From assembly GCA_016711805.1 (NCBI GenBank), contig JADJSH010000008.1, positions 124,001 through 188,000 on the forward strand: a DNA stretch of 64,000 nucleotides. Direction: 5' to 3'. Positions 1 through 8,759 of this stretch are shown here, one piece after another. A program made the position numbers and the translations under genes. Below the pieces are notes generated by a model. It was not told the origin of the DNA. It did not search any database and saw nothing but the letters and a program-made list of their open reading frames with translations. This stretch comes from Bacteroidota bacterium (lineage in GTDB: Bacteria > Bacteroidota > Bacteroidia > B-17B0 > Aurantibacillaceae). Each line of letters opens with the position of its first letter. The first letter of the stretch is position 1.

Positions 1-1
1 T

Positions 2-220
2 GCCATGGAACAATCATTATCTGCAATGGAAATGGTTTCTGAAGCAAAGGTGAAGTTTAAGTCTGAAAAAAACATGGGACAGATTGTTTTGGTTGTAAAA
101 GAAAAAACAATCACTTCTGAAGGAGATAAATCCTTTAGCCCAACGTCTATCAAACAAACTATTTTAAAGAGTGGCTTCACCCCTATGGAATATAGCGTTG
201 GCAAATACGAACGCAAGTAA
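2..220 (+). CDS. C-terminal part of a small HMA-like (heavy-metal-associated fold) protein, 5' end outside window
   Basis: The reading frame is open from the first bases of the window, so the true start lies upstream; the ATG at 5 is probably internal. The visible 72 residues have the beta-alpha-beta character of the second half of an HMA domain: a helix ending in VSEAKVKF, a strand (IVLVVK), a helix with SIKQTILKSGF, and a final TPMEYSVG strand. In this family the metal-binding CxxC sits just before the first helix, which would be outside the window, so metal binding cannot be checked. The adhesin gene starts 43 bases downstream. The family call is an inference from pattern; it could be another ferredoxin-like small protein. 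Confidence 0.45.
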   Translation, partial: AMEQSLSAMEMVSEAKVKFKSEKNMGQIVLVVKEKTITSEGDKSFSPTSIKQTILKSGFTPMEYSVGKYERK

Positions 221-263
221 ATTCAACAAATTTTATTTATTTTTTAACCTTAAATTATTGCAC

Positions 264-3200
264 ATGCAAAAAATTTATTTAACTCTTTTATTGGCATTAT
301 CATTCAGTTTTTCGTGGGCTCAATCTGAAAACTGTTCTGGTGCTGTTTTATTAACTAATGGTACTTGTGTAGTTGGTACCGCTGGTGCTTCTCAAAACAT
401 TGTTGGCTGTGTAGGTAATGCAGATGATGATGCTTGGTATAGATTTGTGGCAACGGGAACGAGTCATTCTTTAACCGTTACAGGTTCTGCAACGTATGAC
501 GCAGTAATGCAATTGTTTTCGGGAACTTGTGCGGCTCTAGTTTCGGGTGGTTGTGTTGATAATACATTTAATGGACAATCAGAGTCTTTAGTTGCAAACG
601 GATTAACTATCGGTAATACATACTATGTTCGTGTTTATCATTATGGCGTTGGTTCAGGCTCTAGTACTTTTACAATGTGTTTAGCAAATCCTCCAGCAGC
701 TCCAGCAAATGACAATTGTGCCTCCGCAATAAATTTATCAGTAAATGCAGGTTGTATTAATACCACAGGCACAACCTTTGGTGCAACGCAATCACAATTA
801 CCATGCGCTGGCACGGCTAATGATGATGTATGGTATACCTTTACAGCAACAAATTATACTCAAACCATTCAAGTAGCTGGTTCAGCTTCGATGGATCCGG
901 TAATTGAATTATTTGACGGTACTTGTGGTAGTTTTACATCTTTAAGTTGTACCGATAATACATTTTCAGGTGGAACAGAAACGACTACTGCTTCAGGTTT
1001 AACGCCAGGTGTAACTTATTATTTTAGAGTTTATGATTATTACTCTACTGCAGGTAGCACATTTAGTGTATGTGTGTCTGGTACAAGTATTATTGCTGGC
1101 TCTCAACCAAATGATGAACCATGTAATGCTATTCAAATTCCTGCAGTAACTGCTGAATGTAATAATTATACGTATTCAAATATTGGCGCTACTGCTACAA
1201 CAATTCCAGGAACACCTCCAGCTACTTGCGAAAATTATAATAACGGAACAAATACTTATGGTGCTTTATCATCAGGAGGATATACAACCACTACAAAAGA
1301 TGTTTGGTTTGCCATTACAGTTCCCGCAAGTGGGAATGTTTATGTAACTCCTACTCCAAATCAAGGTGCTGGATGGATACAAGATGGTGTGATGATGCTT
1401 TATACTGGAACTTGTGGCGCATTAACTAGTTATACCTGTTCTGACGATTATAATTACCCTGCTGGATATAACGATTTACAGCCATTTATCAGAGCCACTG
1501 GTTTAACACCTGGAAGTACCGTTTATTTAAGATATTGGGGTTATGGCTCTGCTCAGGGTAGTTTTGGTTTCTGTGTTCAATCACCAACTAACGATTTATG
1601 TGCTAACGCTTTGTATATATGTGATATTAATGGCTATTCCGCAACAACGAGTCCCGCATATCAAAGAGATCATCCTTGTAATATGCGCGGTAACGGAGAA
1701 GGTCCTGGTCCTACATACACTTATAGTGTGAATGCAAATCCAGCTGGTCCATTTGGCGCAGGTGGTTCATGGGGAGCTGGTTCCGCTTTGAACGATGTAT
1801 ATATAGATAATAATTCGTGGGTTAGATTTACGGCTGCAAGTCCAACTGTTTCTTTAAGAGTTACAGTTTCTAATTGTTGGGGAGTTGGAACTAATTCAAT
1901 TACGGCAACACCTGGAACTCCGAGAGGTGTTCAAATGCAAATATTCTCTACAACATCAGCCTGCTGCGGATTTACTCCTGTATCAGATTATAGAGAAAAT
2001 GCTTCTGGTTCTTTTTTTGGAGGTGTTAGTACTTATACCGTTACTGGCAATAGTTTAACCGTTGGTAATGATTATTATGTAATGGTTGATGGTTGGAGCG
2101 GCGATATTTGTAATTATAATATACAAGCTATTTCTGGCGTTTCACTGCCTGCCATTACTGCCGTCCCTGGTACGATTTGCCCAGGACAAAGTTCTATACT
2201 AACCGCTCCTAGCGGAGCCACTGGTTATACTTGGGAACCAACGGGACAAAACACCCAGACTATTTCTGTCGCACCGGGCACGCAAATGACATATACTTGT
2301 TTTGTTGGCGGCGTTTGTGGATATAAACAAACCTTAACTAAAACCGTTTTTTTATATACAACACCAACCGTTGCCGCTACAATTTCAAACTCTGTTTTAT
2401 GTAATGGAGGTTCAACGACCATTAGCGGAACTGGTGCTAGTACATATACTTGGACAGGAGGCATTAGTAACGGCGTTGCATTTTCGCCAACAACATCTGC
2501 TACATATTCCGTAACGGGAACATCCGTCGATGGTTGTACAAATACAGCGGTAGCCTCAATTACAGTTAATTCTTTACCAACGGTCACCGCCACACCTAGC
2601 AGCTCAGTAATATGTAATGGAAGTTCCGTTACCCTAACAGGAAGTGGAACAGCTGCAACTTATACTTGGACAGGTGGTGTAACAAATGGAGCGGCTTTTT
2701 CTCCAACAGCAACTGCTAATTATACAGTTACAGGTACCGATGCAAACGGGTGTTTCACTAGAGCTATAACTACAGTATCCGTTAATCCGAGACCAACAGT
2801 ATCATCAACTACTACAGGTTCGGTTATCTGCGATGGAAGTTCAACAACATTAAGTGGAACTGGTGCTAATACGTATACTTGGACTGGAGGTGTATCTGAT
2901 GGCGTAGCTTTTACGCCAACTGCTACAGCAACTTACACGGTAATTGGTACAAATGCAGTTACTGGTTGCACTAATTCGGCTGTAAGAACAATTACAGTTA
3001 CAAATTTACCAAGCGTAAATACAAATGCTACTAATTCAGTAATTTGTTTAGGTGGTTCAACAACATTAAGCGGAAGTGGCGCAAGCACTTACACTTGGTC
3101 GGGCGGTGTTTCAAACGGAGTAGTCTTTTCTCCAACTACTACAACTACATATACACTTACTGGTGCGGCTTCAGGTTGCACAAATACTGCTGTTAGAACT

Positions 3201-6200
3201 ATAACTGTTAACCCATTACCTACAGTTTCATCAACAACAACTGGTTCTGTCATTTGTAACGGAAACTCAACGACATTAAATGGAACTGGTGCCAATACTT
3301 ATACTTGGACTGGTGGAGTAACGAATGGGACGCCTTTCTCCCCTACTTCAACAACTACTTATACCGTTACGGGAACAGATGTAAATGGTTGTGTGAATAC
3401 TTCGATAAGAACAATTACAGTCAATCCAATTCCAACTTCATCGGCTACTACATCCGGAACTATAACATGTGCAACCAATACCGTTAACTTAAATTCAAGT
3501 TTGGCAGGTGCTAGTTATACGTGGACAGCTCCGGGGGGAAGTTCAATCTCTATTGGAACAAATTCTCAAAATGCGATTGGACAAGGTTCTGGAACGTATA
3601 CATTAAACGTTATGAGTGCTGCGGGATGCACTTATTCAACAACTTTAGCCACAAATATTAATACAACAGTACCTACAGCTTCTGCTACAAATGGTACATT
3701 AACTTGTGCACAAACATCCACTATTTTGGTTGGTGGTCCAACAAGTGGAGTAACTTACAATTGGTCGGGACCAGGAATTTTAGGAAGTAATACAACAGCT
3801 AATATCACAGCAACTGTTACAGGAAATTATACGTTAGTAACCACGAGTAATTTAACTGGATGTTCAAGTACGCTAAATGCAGTTGGTACAGTTACCAATA
3901 ACTTAACAACGCCAACCGTCTCGGCAGGATCCAATCAAGTTATTACTTGTGCGGTTCCGACAGTAACATTAACTGGTAATGCAACACCAGGCTCATCTTA
4001 TAGTTGGAGCAGTGGTTCTACGACCAATACAGCATCAGTTGGTGGTGCTGGTATTTATACTTTAACTGCCACAAATCCTGGTACTGGATGCTTTTCAACA
4101 TCTACGGTGCAAGTTGCGCCTAGTGCGGGTACACCTAATGGAGCTGTAAGTGCAGCTTCAAACTCAATCACATGTGCTTTTAGCTCTGCATCAATAAGTA
4201 TAACATCAACTATTTCTCCATTAACTTATTCGTGGACTGGACCTGGAACTATTACCTCACCAACATCATCTGCAACAGCTGTTTCTTCAGGAGGAACCTA
4301 TACAATTACCATTACAAATACCGCAAGTTGTTCACAGTCATATCAAGTTGTTGTACCAACTAATACAACACCTGTCAATGCAACAGCAACCATTTCAACA
4401 GCTGGCGGAAGTATAACATGTAATACTACAAGTTTAACATTAAGTTCAACTCCTACTGGAACAAATTATGCGTATGCATGGTCTGGCCCAAATATTTTAT
4501 CAGGTGCGACTACAGCAAATCCGATAGTTGGAACTGGAGGAAATTACACGGTAACTATTACAAATACCATCAATGGATGTTCTGGTGTAACAGGAACTAC
4601 AAATGTGACAGTACCAAGTAATACCACAGCACCGACATTAAGTTTAAGTGCCACATCTGTTACAACAACGTGCTTAAATCCAAGTACAACAGTAACGGTT
4701 ACTAGTAATTCAAATCCTAGTACAAGTTATACTTGGACAGCTCCTGCAACAGGAACCATAAGTAGTACATCCATAAATAGTCCAAGTATTGGAGGTAGTG
4801 GAACATTTACTGTAGCGCTTACCAATACAGTTTCTGGTTGTCCATCGGCACCTGCAACAGTTAACGTTACGGCTGATGCTAATATTCCAACATTTACTTT
4901 GTCAACTAATGCAACTACTGTAAATTGTACGAATCCTACTCCAACAGTAACCATTGCTACTTCACCAGTTGGTTTAACATACTCTTGGAGTCCAACACCA
5001 AATACTGGTGGTACAACTGCTAGCCCTACATTTACAGCCGCAGGAAACTATACTTGCGTGGTAACCAATACAACTAACGGTTGTAGCACAAATGTTCCAA
5101 TGGTTGCGGTTAGTCTCAATACAACAACTCCAACAGCAACTGCAATTCCTGCTTCATCTATTACATGTAGTAGTTCATCTATTGCAATTAGTTCTACAAT
5201 TACTCCAAGTTCAAATGTGAGTTATTCTTGGTCTGGACCAAACATCATATCTGGCAATACTACTTTAACTCCAACTATTGGAGCAGGTGGTAATTATATT
5301 ATTGCAATGACTAATACAGTTAATGGTTGTGTAGGAAGTTACACTTTAACTGTTCCAACCAACACAACTGCGCCAAGTATGAATTTATCTACAAATGCTT
5401 TTACAACAACTTGCGCGGCACCTTCGGTTGTTATTACAGCGTCGAGTAATGCAGATCCAAGCACAACGTATAGCTGGACAGCTCCTTCCACAGGAACCAT
5501 TAGCAATACAACTGTTAGTAATCCAAGTGTTGGAGGAAGTGGTATATTTACTGTGACTGCAACTAATACAATTAACGGCTGTTTATCAGCTATTGGAACT
5601 GTATCTATTACAGCAGATGCAAATATTCCAACATTTGTATTATCATCAGGAGCAGCCACAATTACTTGTTCTACTTCTTCGCCTAGCGTCTCATTAACAT
5701 CTACTGTCAGTAATCTAAGTTATTCTTGGACACCAACACCAAGTTCTGGAGCAACATCTGCTAGTCCAACATTTACAGCAGCAGGTAATTATACTTGTGT
5801 TATTACAAATACAGTTAATAACTGTGCAACTAATTTACCACAGGTAGCAGTTGTTACAGATACTACTATTCCATCAGTAACGATTACGCCTAGTGGTTCG
5901 GTTACTTGTACGAATACTTTAGTAACGGTTGTAGCAGTTTCAAATCCATCAACTAGTACTTATACATGGTCAGGAACAGGAATTATTGGTAGCGTCAATA
6001 ACTCCTCAATAAGTACAAACACTGGTGGAACTTATAATCTATCTGTTACAAACCCTGCAAATGGTTGTGTTAATAATACATTAACGGCTTCGGTACCGAC
6101 AAATACAACCACTCCTTCTATTTCAGCTGTTGCGTCTAGTTCAGTCATTACATGTTCAATATCTAATAGTACTTTAACTGCAACGCCTAATAATGCAACT

Positions 6201-7097
6201 TGGACAATTCCTTCGGGAGGAACAGTAACCAATCCAGTTATTGCTGGTGCTGCAGGAGATTATACGGCTGCGGTAACGGATGCAATTAATGGTTGTGAGA
6301 CAAATACGGTGATTACAATCACTAGTGATATAGTTCCACCAAATGCTGATGCAGGTGCAGCCAGTGTTATGCCTTGTAATTTATCGGTTACAACATTAAT
6401 GGGAACTTCAACAACAACAGATGCTGTTTCTTATAGTTGGAGCGGACCAACAGCAACAAGTATTAATTCGGGAGCAAACACCTCTACACCAACGGTTACG
6501 AATACTGGTATTTACACACTAACCGTTACTAATTTAGTAACAGGTTGTACTCAAACTGCTACCACAAGTGTTTCACAAGCAAATGTGACTGCGGAATTTT
6601 CTTATGATCCAACAACAGGCGAAGCACCGTTATCGGTTAATTTTACAGATGAAAGTGTAAATGCAACTACTTGGACTTGGACATTTGGAAATGGAGATGT
6701 TTCTTCAAATCAAAATCCAAACTCAATTTTTACTGACGAAGGAACTTATACTGTTACATTAATTGCAAGTTCAAGTTTATGTTCAGATACAGTTTCTCAT
6801 ACAATTGTAGTAGAAAATGGATTTGTAATTGAAGTGCCAAACGTATTTACACCTAATAATGATGACGCTAATGATATATTTAAAATTAAAATATCAGCCG
6901 TAAAATCAGCTCAAGGAACTATTTATAATCGTTGGGGACAATTGTTATATAGCTGGGATGTATTAAATGTTTCGTGGGATGGGAAAGCAAATAATGGTGA
7001 AAATTGTCCAGACGCTACTTATTTTTATATCATAAAAGTAATTGATAAAAAAGATAAAGAACATATCGTTCCCGGTTATGTATTAATTGCAAGATAA
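264..7097 (+). CDS. Giant T9SS-secreted Ig-repeat adhesin-like protein (gliding-motility-type C-terminus)
   Basis: I chose the ATG at 264 because it begins a classic signal peptide (MQKIYL...SWAQ); the frame is open further upstream to 171. The product is 2277 residues, rich in Thr, Ser, Asn and Gly. Residues about 20-330 hold successive pre-peptidase-like beta units (DDAWYRF, DDVWYTF, then KDVWFAI). Residues about 680-1060 hold Ig-type units with the TYTWTGG motif, followed by many SYSWSGP / GC-containing units. A PKD-like domain (TWTWTFGNGD) lies near 2130, and the last 90 residues are a type B sorting domain (PNVFTPNNDDAND, YNRWGQ, WDGK, YFYIIKV). It is therefore probably exported by the type IX system and attached to or released from the cell surface. 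Ligand unknown. A strong hairpin terminator follows immediately. Confidence 0.9.
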   Translation: MQKIYLTLLLALSFSFSWAQSENCSGAVLLTNGTCVVGTAGASQNIVGCVGNADDDAWYRFVATGTSHSLTVTGSATYDAVMQLFSGTCAALVSGGCVDNTFNGQSESLVANGLTIGNTYYVRVYHYGVGSGSSTFTMCLANPPAAPANDNCASAINLSVNAGCINTTGTTFGATQSQLPCAGTANDDVWYTFTATNYTQTIQVAGSASMDPVIELFDGTCGSFTSLSCTDNTFSGGTETTTASGLTPGVTYYFRVYDYYSTAGSTFSVCVSGTSIIAGSQPNDEPCNAIQIPAVTAECNNYTYSNIGATATTIPGTPPATCENYNNGTNTYGALSSGGYTTTTKDVWFAITVPASGNVYVTPTPNQGAGWIQDGVMMLYTGTCGALTSYTCSDDYNYPAGYNDLQPFIRATGLTPGSTVYLRYWGYGSAQGSFGFCVQSPTNDLCANALYICDINGYSATTSPAYQRDHPCNMRGNGEGPGPTYTYSVNANPAGPFGAGGSWGAGSALNDVYIDNNSWVRFTAASPTVSLRVTVSNCWGVGTNSITATPGTPRGVQMQIFSTTSACCGFTPVSDYRENASGSFFGGVSTYTVTGNSLTVGNDYYVMVDGWSGDICNYNIQAISGVSLPAITAVPGTICPGQSSILTAPSGATGYTWEPTGQNTQTISVAPGTQMTYTCFVGGVCGYKQTLTKTVFLYTTPTVAATISNSVLCNGGSTTISGTGASTYTWTGGISNGVAFSPTTSATYSVTGTSVDGCTNTAVASITVNSLPTVTATPSSSVICNGSSVTLTGSGTAATYTWTGGVTNGAAFSPTATANYTVTGTDANGCFTRAITTVSVNPRPTVSSTTTGSVICDGSSTTLSGTGANTYTWTGGVSDGVAFTPTATATYTVIGTNAVTGCTNSAVRTITVTNLPSVNTNATNSVICLGGSTTLSGSGASTYTWSGGVSNGVVFSPTTTTTYTLTGAASGCTNTAVRTITVNPLPTVSSTTTGSVICNGNSTTLNGTGANTYTWTGGVTNGTPFSPTSTTTYTVTGTDVNGCVNTSIRTITVNPIPTSSATTSGTITCATNTVNLNSSLAGASYTWTAPGGSSISIGTNSQNAIGQGSGTYTLNVMSAAGCTYSTTLATNINTTVPTASATNGTLTCAQTSTILVGGPTSGVTYNWSGPGILGSNTTANITATVTGNYTLVTTSNLTGCSSTLNAVGTVTNNLTTPTVSAGSNQVITCAVPTVTLTGNATPGSSYSWSSGSTTNTASVGGAGIYTLTATNPGTGCFSTSTVQVAPSAGTPNGAVSAASNSITCAFSSASISITSTISPLTYSWTGPGTITSPTSSATAVSSGGTYTITITNTASCSQSYQVVVPTNTTPVNATATISTAGGSITCNTTSLTLSSTPTGTNYAYAWSGPNILSGATTANPIVGTGGNYTVTITNTINGCSGVTGTTNVTVPSNTTAPTLSLSATSVTTTCLNPSTTVTVTSNSNPSTSYTWTAPATGTISSTSINSPSIGGSGTFTVALTNTVSGCPSAPATVNVTADANIPTFTLSTNATTVNCTNPTPTVTIATSPVGLTYSWSPTPNTGGTTASPTFTAAGNYTCVVTNTTNGCSTNVPMVAVSLNTTTPTATAIPASSITCSSSSIAISSTITPSSNVSYSWSGPNIISGNTTLTPTIGAGGNYIIAMTNTVNGCVGSYTLTVPTNTTAPSMNLSTNAFTTTCAAPSVVITASSNADPSTTYSWTAPSTGTISNTTVSNPSVGGSGIFTVTATNTINGCLSAIGTVSITADANIPTFVLSSGAATITCSTSSPSVSLTSTVSNLSYSWTPTPSSGATSASPTFTAAGNYTCVITNTVNNCATNLPQVAVVTDTTIPSVTITPSGSVTCTNTLVTVVAVSNPSTSTYTWSGTGIIGSVNNSSISTNTGGTYNLSVTNPANGCVNNTLTASVPTNTTTPSISAVASSSVITCSISNSTLTATPNNATWTIPSGGTVTNPVIAGAAGDYTAAVTDAINGCETNTVITITSDIVPPNADAGAASVMPCNLSVTTLMGTSTTTDAVSYSWSGPTATSINSGANTSTPTVTNTGIYTLTVTNLVTGCTQTATTSVSQANVTAEFSYDPTTGEAPLSVNFTDESVNATTWTWTFGNGDVSSNQNPNSIFTDEGTYTVTLIASSSLCSDTVSHTIVVENGFVIEVPNVFTPNNDDANDIFKIKISAVKSAQGTIYNRWGQLLYSWDVLNVSWDGKANNGENCPDATYFYIIKVIDKKDKEHIVPGYVLIAR
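2401..3440 (+). repeat. Five tandem Ig-domain coding units of about 207-219 bp
   Basis: Inside the adhesin gene, the motif coding C-(N/D/L)-G-(G/N/S)-S-(T/V)-T-L-(S/T/N)-G, followed by TYTW(T/S)GG, recurs with starts near 2401, 2613, 2829, 3048 and 3255. Unit lengths are 207-219 bp, equal to 69-73 residues. The units differ at many synonymous positions, so they are old copies rather than a fresh expansion. Confidence 0.8.
4625..6110 (+). repeat. Higher-order repeat: a three-domain block of about 738 bp present twice in the adhesin
   Basis: The block starting near 4625 (coding NTTAP, then TTTC, then TWTAP) contains three different Ig-type units in the order TWTAP...TADANIPTF, then SYSWSPTP...FTAAGNYTC, then SYSWSGP. 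The same order starts again near 5363 with the same landmark motifs. The offset is about 738 bp (246 residues). This implies duplication of a three-domain block rather than of single domains. Confidence 0.7.
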
Positions 7098-7135
7098 AAA
7101 CAAAAGGCTACTTTATAAAGTAGCCTTTTGTTTTT
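7097..7135. terminator. Bidirectional intrinsic terminator after the adhesin gene
   Basis: A near-perfect palindrome (AAAGGCTACTTTA / TAAAGTAGCCTTT) has A runs on its left and T runs on its right, so it can work on both strands. It starts at the stop codon of the adhesin and sits between convergent genes. Confidence 0.85.
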
Positions 7136-7143
7136 ATCTTTAT

Positions 7144-7449
7144 TTATCTATAATTCAAAAAACTTATAATTATTATCGTAAAGCACACAGGAACACTGAT
7201 TAGTAAGGATAAAGTAATGCTTTTTGCCATTTGGTTTTTTTTTGAAAAATATTTCAAAAGAATAATACTTACTAAAAATGTTGGGATAAAATAAACTACT
7301 AAGGCTGCTAGATTCCCTAGTTTAAGTAAATCATTAAAAGAGTGTGTATCCTTATCCACAGAAAATAACAGAAAGCATGATAATATTGTTAAGAATGCAA
7401 TTAAAATATACTGTTTTATTCCAGGAGTCATATGTTTTACTTGTTCCAT
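7144..7449 (-). CDS. Small three-helix membrane protein, unknown function
   Basis: A 101-residue protein with three hydrophobic segments, at about 14-31 (YILIAFLTILSCFLLFSV), 44-65 and 76-97, separated by short charged loops. I do not recognise a family. It lies convergent to the adhesin across a shared terminator and 53 bases downstream of ppa on the same strand. The start ATG is followed after six residues by another Met, so the start could be a little shorter. Confidence 0.6.
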   Translation of the reverse strand: MEQVKHMTPGIKQYILIAFLTILSCFLLFSVDKDTHSFNDLLKLGNLAALVVYFIPTFLVSIILLKYFSKKNQMAKSITLSLLISVPVCFTIIIISFLNYR

Positions 7450-7502
7450 ATTTAATTTTTTTTGAAGATAAACGTGGAAAACAATAATTTATTGTCATGT
7501 AT

Positions 7503-8138
7503 TTACATACCTAAATTCATGTGAGATCTGAAAGATTTATCATAATCTTTCATACTTCTTCTAATCACTTCATGAGCTTCTTCTCTGCCGTAAGTTTCTG
7601 TAATTTCAACAATGGCAGCTGACTCGCCTGGAATATTTTTGTAAGTTAAAAAGTAATGACGTAAACGGTTAATTAATGGTTCTGGACAATCTAAAATGTC
7701 TTTCCATTTACTATAAATTTCATCTTTGGCCATGACCGCAATGATTTTATCATCAGCTTCGTTCTTATCAATCATTCTGAAACCTCCAATTGGAATCGCT
7801 TCTACAATAATATCACCGCTAGTAATGTTACGCTCTGTTAATACACAAATATCTAAAGGGTCTCCATCACCAATAATGTCTGTACGCCCAGTTCTTTGGT
7901 TTGCTCTTTCAGCAATTAATTCACCACAAAAAGTTTGAGGTACGAAACCATATAATGCTGGAATGATATTCGAAAATTTCTGTGGTCTATCTACTTTTCT
8001 GTAACCAGAAGCTTTATCAATTTCGTATTTGATATGATCTGCAGGAACCATTTCAATAAAAGAAGTGATGACTTCAGGACATTTTTCTCCGATAGAAATA
8101 CCATGCCAAGGGTGAGCTTTATGTAATTGAACTTTCAT
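7503..8138 (-). CDS. ppa: Inorganic pyrophosphatase (family I)
   Basis: Hydrolyses pyrophosphate to two phosphates in the cytosol, pulling biosynthetic reactions forward. The 211-residue sequence carries the family I signature DGDPLDICVL near residue 92, preceded by the YGFVPQTFCGE strand and followed by GGFRMID and the DDKIIAV segment, all active-site regions of this fold. The conserved KYEIDKASG strand is near residue 37. Length is typical of the slightly longer Bacteroidota form. The secreted CxC protein gene ends 12 bases upstream on the same strand, so the two may be co-transcribed. Confidence 0.95.
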   Translation of the reverse strand: MKVQLHKAHPWHGISIGEKCPEVITSFIEMVPADHIKYEIDKASGYRKVDRPQKFSNIIPALYGFVPQTFCGELIAERANQRTGRTDIIGDGDPLDICVLTERNITSGDIIVEAIPIGGFRMIDKNEADDKIIAVMAKDEIYSKWKDILDCPEPLINRLRHYFLTYKNIPGESAAIVEITETYGREEAHEVIRRSMKDYDKSFRSHMNLGM

Positions 8139-8150
8139 AGTAGAGTGTTT

Positions 8151-8723
8151 TTATTTAAATAATTTATTGAATAACCAATAGAATGCAATTAATCCGAGCA
8201 TCGAACAAATTAATACTATTATAAATTGATTGTTGTTTGGAATGATATTCCTGTTTTCTACAACATTAGGATTGTTTTTCATCAGTTTATGTAAACCCAG
8301 GTTTTCTTGCAAGTAACGAAGTTCTTCGTCATAAGTAATACCAGTTGTTTCTGCAAAAAAATCTTCTTTAATGTTTTTTATGTACTTACGGCTTCGACTG
8401 CAAAAATCTAATTTAGCATTATCCACTTGAAAGTAGTTTGTGTAAATGATCCACTCATCCCCTACTCTTAATTCCAATTTACAAACATCAGCATCATTGA
8501 ATATAATTTTAAAGTCATCGGCTAACATTCCTTTATACAATTCTGATACTATAAAAATGGCTTCACTTTTTTCTTTATCTAATTTAATCGATTTGATTTT
8601 TCCTTTAAAGATGATTTCATATTTTTGTAATTCTTTTTGGTCTAAGGTACTTAAAGGACATTGACAGGCAATGGAGACTTTGCAACTAAGGATTAACAGT
8701 ATTATAAAGAGAGTTTGTTTCAT
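8151..8723 (-). CDS. Secreted or membrane-anchored CxC protein, TIMP/netrin-like N-terminus (tentative)
   Basis: 190 residues. A signal peptide (MKQTLFIILLILSCKVSIA) is followed directly by CQCP. A CxC placed exactly at the mature N-terminus, followed by a beta-rich stretch with FKGKI and VSELYKG, is the pattern of the NTR/TIMP-like fold in bacterial secreted proteins. Further cysteines at the VCKLEL and FCSRSR positions could form disulfides. The C-terminus has one hydrophobic helix (FIIVLICSMLGLIAFYWLF), so the protein is probably anchored in the membrane. The function is unknown; the family suggestion is an inference. Confidence 0.6.
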   Translation of the reverse strand: MKQTLFIILLILSCKVSIACQCPLSTLDQKELQKYEIIFKGKIKSIKLDKEKSEAIFIVSELYKGMLADDFKIIFNDADVCKLELRVGDEWIIYTNYFQVDNAKLDFCSRSRKYIKNIKEDFFAETTGITYDEELRYLQENLGLHKLMKNNPNVVENRNIIPNNNQFIIVLICSMLGLIAFYWLFNKLFK

Positions 8724-8726
8724 TTT

Positions 8727-8759
8727 TTGTTTCCCGCAGATTTCGCAGATAAGCGCAGA
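8727..8759. repeat. Short REP-like intergenic sequence (cgcagat motifs)
   Basis: The spacer between the CxC protein gene and hutH contains CCCGCAGATTTCGCAGAT and AAGCGCAGATT, short direct repeats of a CGCAGAT unit. Similar GAACGCGGAT/TCCGCGTTCC sequences occur near 46.3-46.5 and 47.6-47.7 kb in this window, which points to a dispersed family. Confidence 0.4.

Noticed and set aside
2401..3440. Regular 207-219 bp repeats that could suggest a CRISPR-like or satellite array
   Set aside because: The repeats lie in one long reading frame, the units are protein domains with synonymous changes, and there are no short direct repeats with unique spacers.
2225..6232. Several open minus-strand frames of 60-120 codons opposite the adhesin gene
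   Set aside because: They are antisense shadows of Thr/Ser-rich repeats, with no signal, motif or start context; the plus-strand gene explains the region.
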